Shown in pieces: positions 60,513-64,000 of a stretch of 64,000 nucleotides of DNA. A program made the position numbers and the translations under genes. This DNA is from Candidatus Poseidoniaceae archaeon (lineage in GTDB: Archaea; Thermoplasmatota; Poseidoniia; Poseidoniales; Poseidoniaceae). The notes beneath the pieces are model-generated. The model was not told the origin of the DNA, made no database searches, and saw nothing but the letters and a program-made list of their open reading frames with translations. The first letter of the stretch is position 1. Each line of letters begins with the position of its first letter. The stretch covers positions 62,001 to 126,000 of the forward strand of contig CASIAP010000004.1 of the NCBI GenBank assembly GCA_949372645.1. The letters run 5' to 3'.

Positions 60513-60617
60513 GATGTAGGATTTTGCCGACGGCATTTGAATATAGTGTCGATTTTCAAAGTACAGCGAGAAGCAATGCTTATGCCGGTCGCATAACCGC
60601 TTCGGCTTGGTGACACT

Positions 60618-63152
60618 ATGAACGGAACCGGTGCCAATCTTCCCGAACCCTCAGATTCGAATGCAGTATCTGATGCTGTAGCTGAATCTATGGCTGCAGC
60701 ACTCCGTTCAGCAGGCTTAGGGGATATGGTCGAACATGTTGAAGTCAAATCGATGGGCTATTCTGAGAACGTTCTGGAACGCGTAATTCAACAACATTCA
60801 ATCTCGGACCGGGAAGGATTCCTTACCTTTGCGCATTCAATGGATGAGGATGAAAACAATTACCTCCGAGAGGAAGAGCTGCAGAGTGCTGCCAAGAAAT
60901 GGGTTGCTCAACAAACACAGGAACCAGAAGTAGAAGAAGAGTGGGACGAGGAAAACTCAGTTGATTACCTTCTACAACTCGGTGAAGAATGTTCACGTAA
61001 AAACGATTCAAAAGGTGCACTCACCGCCTTTAACAAAGCCATTGCATTGGATCCCTCTTGTGACATGGCTTGGTTCAATCGCGGCGTTCTGCTCGAAGCT
61101 GAGCAAGATGCTCGCGGTGCACGTCAAGCATTCCAGATTTGTCTCGATATTAATCCCGAAAATGCACCTGCTACAGCAAACATTGCCACACTACTCGAGA
61201 GAATTGGTGATGACGGTGCTGCTTATGAAATGGCCGTGCGGGCACTGCAATTCTTCCCTGGGCATCCGCTGTTACTTGACGTAAAAAACAGATGCGCTGA
61301 AAGTGGTGAACAGAATCCAATAGAGGAAATGCCAATGCAATCTCCTTCACAGACCTATGACGATAAACAGGTTGCTCAAGTCATGAAAGAGGTAGGTGTC
61401 GACGACAAAGAGGCAATCCTTGCTGAAGCTATTCACCATGACGAAGATGAGAATAAACATCTCGAATATCAAGAGCTCAAATCTGCGGCTGAAGTGGTTG
61501 CTGCTACACAAGAAATTCAACAAGTAATAGAACTCGAAGAGCCTGTCGCTCAGGAACTTCCACCGGTCGTTGAAGTAGCGATTGAAGTACCAATTAATAT
61601 CGATGAATTAGTCGAGAATGCAACAGCAATGATACGTACTGGAGAAGCCCAATCAGCATTGGAATTGCTCAGCCCACATCTCAAAACAATTGCTGCTGAA
61701 CACGCTGGAGCATGGAGGATTGCTGGAGGCGCAATGGCTCGTCTTGAACTCGATGACCACGCCATTTCTGCACTGGAACACGCTCAAGCACTTGACCCTA
61801 ATCAAGGGTCTGGATGGTTCAATTTAGGCTCAATATATCAGCGCAAGGGAGAAAATACACGCGCCATAGAATGCTACACCAAGGCAATGAATGTTCAAGC
61901 CAATTATCTGAAGGCGGCTCTGAAATGTAGCCAACTCTGCAACCAAACAGGCGATGTCGAAAACTATCTCAATTCAACACGAACACTCTTACAAATTGAA
62001 CCTTCAAACGCTGAACGGAATGAATTTATTCGCGTATTGATTGAATTGGCAGAAGGTGAAGCAAATGTGTTGGAATCTGTCCATGGATTACCCCCCACGC
62101 TACCAGAAGGTCCACATTTGGCGCAAGAGGCATTGAATTACTTGGGTGAGGGTGAAACTGAATACCATGCTCGAGCATATACTGCTGCAAAGAATGATGT
62201 CCAAGCCGTAACCATCTGGAAATCAATGATTAAGGTGGATGGTAAAAATCCTGAAATTTGGAGAGGTCTCGCACGTTCACTCGAATCTGCAGGAGATTTG
62301 GAAACCGCTCAAAAATGTCATCGTAAAGCAGACCTACTCAGTGGTGTTACGCCAGATGAAGCACTTACGTCAGTACCAACTGCACCAGCAATTGTTGAAC
62401 CCGTGGCACCTCTTGAGCCGGTAATGTCTCAATCAGTCGCACCCCAACCAGAAGCTACACCCGTCGATCAACAAGAATCGCAAGCAGATTATTACATGAA
62501 TGCACTCGGATTACAGACCAAGACAGAGCCGCAAGTTGTGGAACCGACTCAAACACTGGTGGCGCCCTCTTCTTCTCTCATTGATTCGGCACAAGCATTG
62601 AATCAACAACCGCAACAACAACCAGTCGTTGTAGAACAACCAACACAACCAGCATTTGATTTGACTCAAGCGGCAATCGAAGCTCAGAAGTTGGCCTCTA
62701 CACCAATTATGGCAGAAGTGAATTCAAGTTCAGTTGCCAACCAAGATGTTGCATGGTACAATCAAGGTGTTGGTCTCATCGAAAGTGGTAAATTTAAAGA
62801 AGCACTTTCTTGCTTTGACCGAGCACTCCCCTCATTTGCCGGTAATGATGACATGATTATTCGAATTCTAAACGGCCGTGGGAACGCATATTATTATCTT
62901 GAAGAGTATCCAAAGTGTGTCGAAGCCTATCACCAAGCTATGCTCATTCGACCTGCCGAAGTTCGAGGAAAGACACTGTACAACATGGGAAGTGCATATG
63001 CCGAAATGGGGCGTTATCCTGATGCAATGAAGTGTTTCGAGCAATCAATACCTCGAGGTCTTGAAGCTGAAGAAGTGAAGCGGGCGAAAGAACAAATCCG
63101 CCGTTGTGGAATACTTCTCAAAGAAGTTGAGCGTAAAGAAAAACGCCGTTGA
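60618..63152 (+). CDS. TPR-repeat protein with EF-hand-like acidic modules
   Basis: The 844-residue soluble protein begins with a helical EF-hand-like module ending DEDENNYLREEELQSAAKKW (residues about 35-100). TPR repeats follow (about 115-225), then a second copy of the module (DEDENKHLEYQELKSAAEVV, about residue 275), more TPRs (335-490), a Pro/Gln-rich linker (about 585-690), and three C-terminal TPRs (from NQDVAWYNQGVGLIESGKF). TPRs scaffold protein complexes. No membrane or signal segment is seen. ATG 60618 follows GGTGACACT. It ends 61 bases before the IscA-like gene. Confidence 0.85.
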   Translation: MNGTGANLPEPSDSNAVSDAVAESMAAALRSAGLGDMVEHVEVKSMGYSENVLERVIQQHSISDREGFLTFAHSMDEDENNYLREEELQSAAKKWVAQQTQEPEVEEEWDEENSVDYLLQLGEECSRKNDSKGALTAFNKAIALDPSCDMAWFNRGVLLEAEQDARGARQAFQICLDINPENAPATANIATLLERIGDDGAAYEMAVRALQFFPGHPLLLDVKNRCAESGEQNPIEEMPMQSPSQTYDDKQVAQVMKEVGVDDKEAILAEAIHHDEDENKHLEYQELKSAAEVVAATQEIQQVIELEEPVAQELPPVVEVAIEVPINIDELVENATAMIRTGEAQSALELLSPHLKTIAAEHAGAWRIAGGAMARLELDDHAISALEHAQALDPNQGSGWFNLGSIYQRKGENTRAIECYTKAMNVQANYLKAALKCSQLCNQTGDVENYLNSTRTLLQIEPSNAERNEFIRVLIELAEGEANVLESVHGLPPTLPEGPHLAQEALNYLGEGETEYHARAYTAAKNDVQAVTIWKSMIKVDGKNPEIWRGLARSLESAGDLETAQKCHRKADLLSGVTPDEALTSVPTAPAIVEPVAPLEPVMSQSVAPQPEATPVDQQESQADYYMNALGLQTKTEPQVVEPTQTLVAPSSSLIDSAQALNQQPQQQPVVVEQPTQPAFDLTQAAIEAQKLASTPIMAEVNSSSVANQDVAWYNQGVGLIESGKFKEALSCFDRALPSFAGNDDMIIRILNGRGNAYYYLEEYPKCVEAYHQAMLIRPAEVRGKTLYNMGSAYAEMGRYPDAMKCFEQSIPRGLEAEEVKRAKEQIRRCGILLKEVERKEKRR

Positions 63153-63213
63153 ATGCTATGAAAGAGCGTGTACCGAAGAACAGGTTCATAGAGAAGTGGC
63201 GCTTCGTCTAATC

Positions 63214-63594
63214 ATGGACTGCGGTACATGCGAAACTTCTGGCCCCGTGCAAGTCATGACTCCTGAAGTGGTCAACGTCAACTTAACCATCTCTTCAAAA
63301 GCGCAAGAAATGCTTGTTGATGCGTTCGGTGATGACCGCTCAATGGCACTTTTAGTTGGTGTTTTATCCGGTGGATGCTCAGGCTATATGTATGACTTAC
63401 AACTCGTAGAAGACACTGATCAAAGTTGCCAGGAAGTATCAATTGATGGATTTAGAGTCTTGGTCCCAAACGCTTCAAGCCATCTCTTGGATGGAATTGA
63501 AATCGATTACGTTGATCGATTAATGGGTGGAGGATTCAAAATCAATAATCCAAATGCTGAATCCTCATGTGGATGCGGCGAATCTTTCGCTTGA
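63214..63594 (+). CDS. A-type Fe-S carrier protein (IscA/ErpA/HesB family)
   Basis: The 126-residue protein ends in a HesB/IscA domain: LLVGVLSGGCSGYMYDLQLVED and the C-terminal CGCGESF with the paired cysteines. It would hold and deliver an iron-sulfur cluster. The first 40 residues (MDCGTCETSGPVQVMTPEVV) add a CxxxC not usual for IscA; a start at ATG 63256 would give a more standard protein. Its stop touches the GAGGCGATTTT ribosome-binding site of the next gene, which fits an Fe-S assembly pair. Confidence 0.9.
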   Translation: MDCGTCETSGPVQVMTPEVVNVNLTISSKAQEMLVDAFGDDRSMALLVGVLSGGCSGYMYDLQLVEDTDQSCQEVSIDGFRVLVPNASSHLLDGIEIDYVDRLMGGGFKINNPNAESSCGCGESFA

Positions 63595-63603
63595 GGCGAT
63601 TTT

Positions 63604-64000
63604 ATGCCTCAAGTGGCCTACGATGATGCTGCTTTGACCATTTGGCGTGGTTCCGATGCCTTGTTATTTATCGATGGACTTTCTTCCAACAAGATTGCCG
63701 ACATGATTCAAGGTGAAGTTCGCCAAACTGTATTTACAACGACTCAAGCGAAAATTGTAGACCTTGCTACGGTTTTCCACATGGGTGATTTCCTTGCCGT
63801 GCAATCACATAAATCACAGCTTGAGCGATTACTTCAACACGTTACACCGCGTATCCTCAACCAAGAAGTCACCATTGATGATGTAACATCCCGTAATGTA
63901 TTTTGCATTGAATATGGAGTATCGAATCTCAATATTGGCCAATTTGAATCAAAGGATGGTGTTACACATGGATATGTGAATGAAAAGTATTCATTCCTCA
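63604..64000 (+). CDS. YgfZ/GcvT-like folate-binding protein, partial (runs off the window)
   Basis: At least 132 residues are encoded without a stop to the end of the window: MPQVAYDDAALTIWRGSDAL, FIDGLSSNKIADMIQGEVRQ, TVFTTTQAKIVDLATVFHMG. This matches the N-terminal domain of the YgfZ/IBA57 group, which helps Fe-S cluster assembly on certain enzymes using a folate. The GEVRQTVFTTTQAKIVD stretch corresponds to the region around the family's KGCYxGQE loop, which would lie beyond the window. The upstream A-type carrier gene supports an Fe-S role. Confidence 0.75.
   Translation, partial: MPQVAYDDAALTIWRGSDALLFIDGLSSNKIADMIQGEVRQTVFTTTQAKIVDLATVFHMGDFLAVQSHKSQLERLLQHVTPRILNQEVTIDDVTSRNVFCIEYGVSNLNIGQFESKDGVTHGYVNEKYSFL

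Overview
The window reads as a gene-dense, moderately AT-rich archaeal chromosome segment with no mobile element, CRISPR array or rRNA. Archaeal markers are the small DNA primase subunit, the proteasome-activating nucleotidase PAN, Kae1, MBF1, Tsr3, ribosomal proteins S17e, S19e, L31e and L39e, PDCD5, and TATA-box promoters with short or no leaders. Large secreted or membrane proteins with acidic EF-hand-like repeats, a C-terminal GLPxGWTxEQW motif, a split transketolase, and menaquinone (futalosine), histidine-degradation and methylmalonyl-CoA genes together suggest a planktonic Thermoplasmatota lineage, most likely Marine Group II (Poseidoniales). That placement is inferred from gene content and was not tested by phylogeny.

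Layout. 60-2947 (minus): a non-oxidative pentose-phosphate operon (split transketolase, MazG-like pyrophosphohydrolase, transaldolase). 3029-8084: an OPT transporter divergent from a P-type cation ATPase. 8147-13391: futalosine menaquinone genes mqnE, mqnA and mqnD around an opposite-strand beta-propeller surface protein. 13610-19174: a small zinc protein, primase PriS, two repeat-rich proteins, an alpha/beta hydrolase and a CNNM/CorC-like protein. 19340-25767: methionyl-tRNA synthetase, the two folate formimino enzymes, PAN, MBF1 and Tsr3. 25785-33795: a tight run of fdhD, a YdeP-type molybdopterin oxidoreductase, an MFS carrier, urocanase and histidase. 33792-37930: a DUF835 protein, an EF-hand/zinc-ribbon membrane protein and its zinc-ribbon companion, tRNA-Val(GAC), a 50-residue zinc-ribbon gene and a structured intergenic region. 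37991-46285: imidazolonepropionase, Kae1, a disordered protein, an FKBP, methylmalonyl-CoA mutase and epimerase, and an ABC exporter. 46287-50929: a class III aminotransferase divergent from a ribbon-helix-helix gene that heads a preQ0 operon (folE, queE, a queC-msrB fusion, queD). 50930-53548 (minus): S19e, PDCD5, L39e, L31e, S17e, a 77-residue unknown and a TrmJ-like methylase. 53696-64000: surface proteins, a PqqD-like protein, ArsC-like and SUMF1-like proteins, a flavin reductase, a TPR/EF-hand protein, an A-type Fe-S carrier and the start of a YgfZ-like gene.

How it works together. HutH, HutU, HutI, glutamate formimidoyltransferase and cyclodeaminase would convert histidine to glutamate plus a one-carbon folate. 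FolE, QueE, QueC and QueD would make preQ0, the precursor of archaeosine in tRNA. Methylmalonyl-CoA mutase and epimerase would feed propionyl-CoA carbon into the TCA cycle. MqnA, MqnE and MqnD imply menaquinone, with MqnB and MqnC presumably elsewhere.

The strongest novelty candidates are the QueC-MsrB fusion, in which the QueC half has lost every zinc-ligand cysteine, and the small RHH gene heading the preQ0 operon. The RHH gene has two adjacent palindromes over its TATA box and probably a leaderless start.
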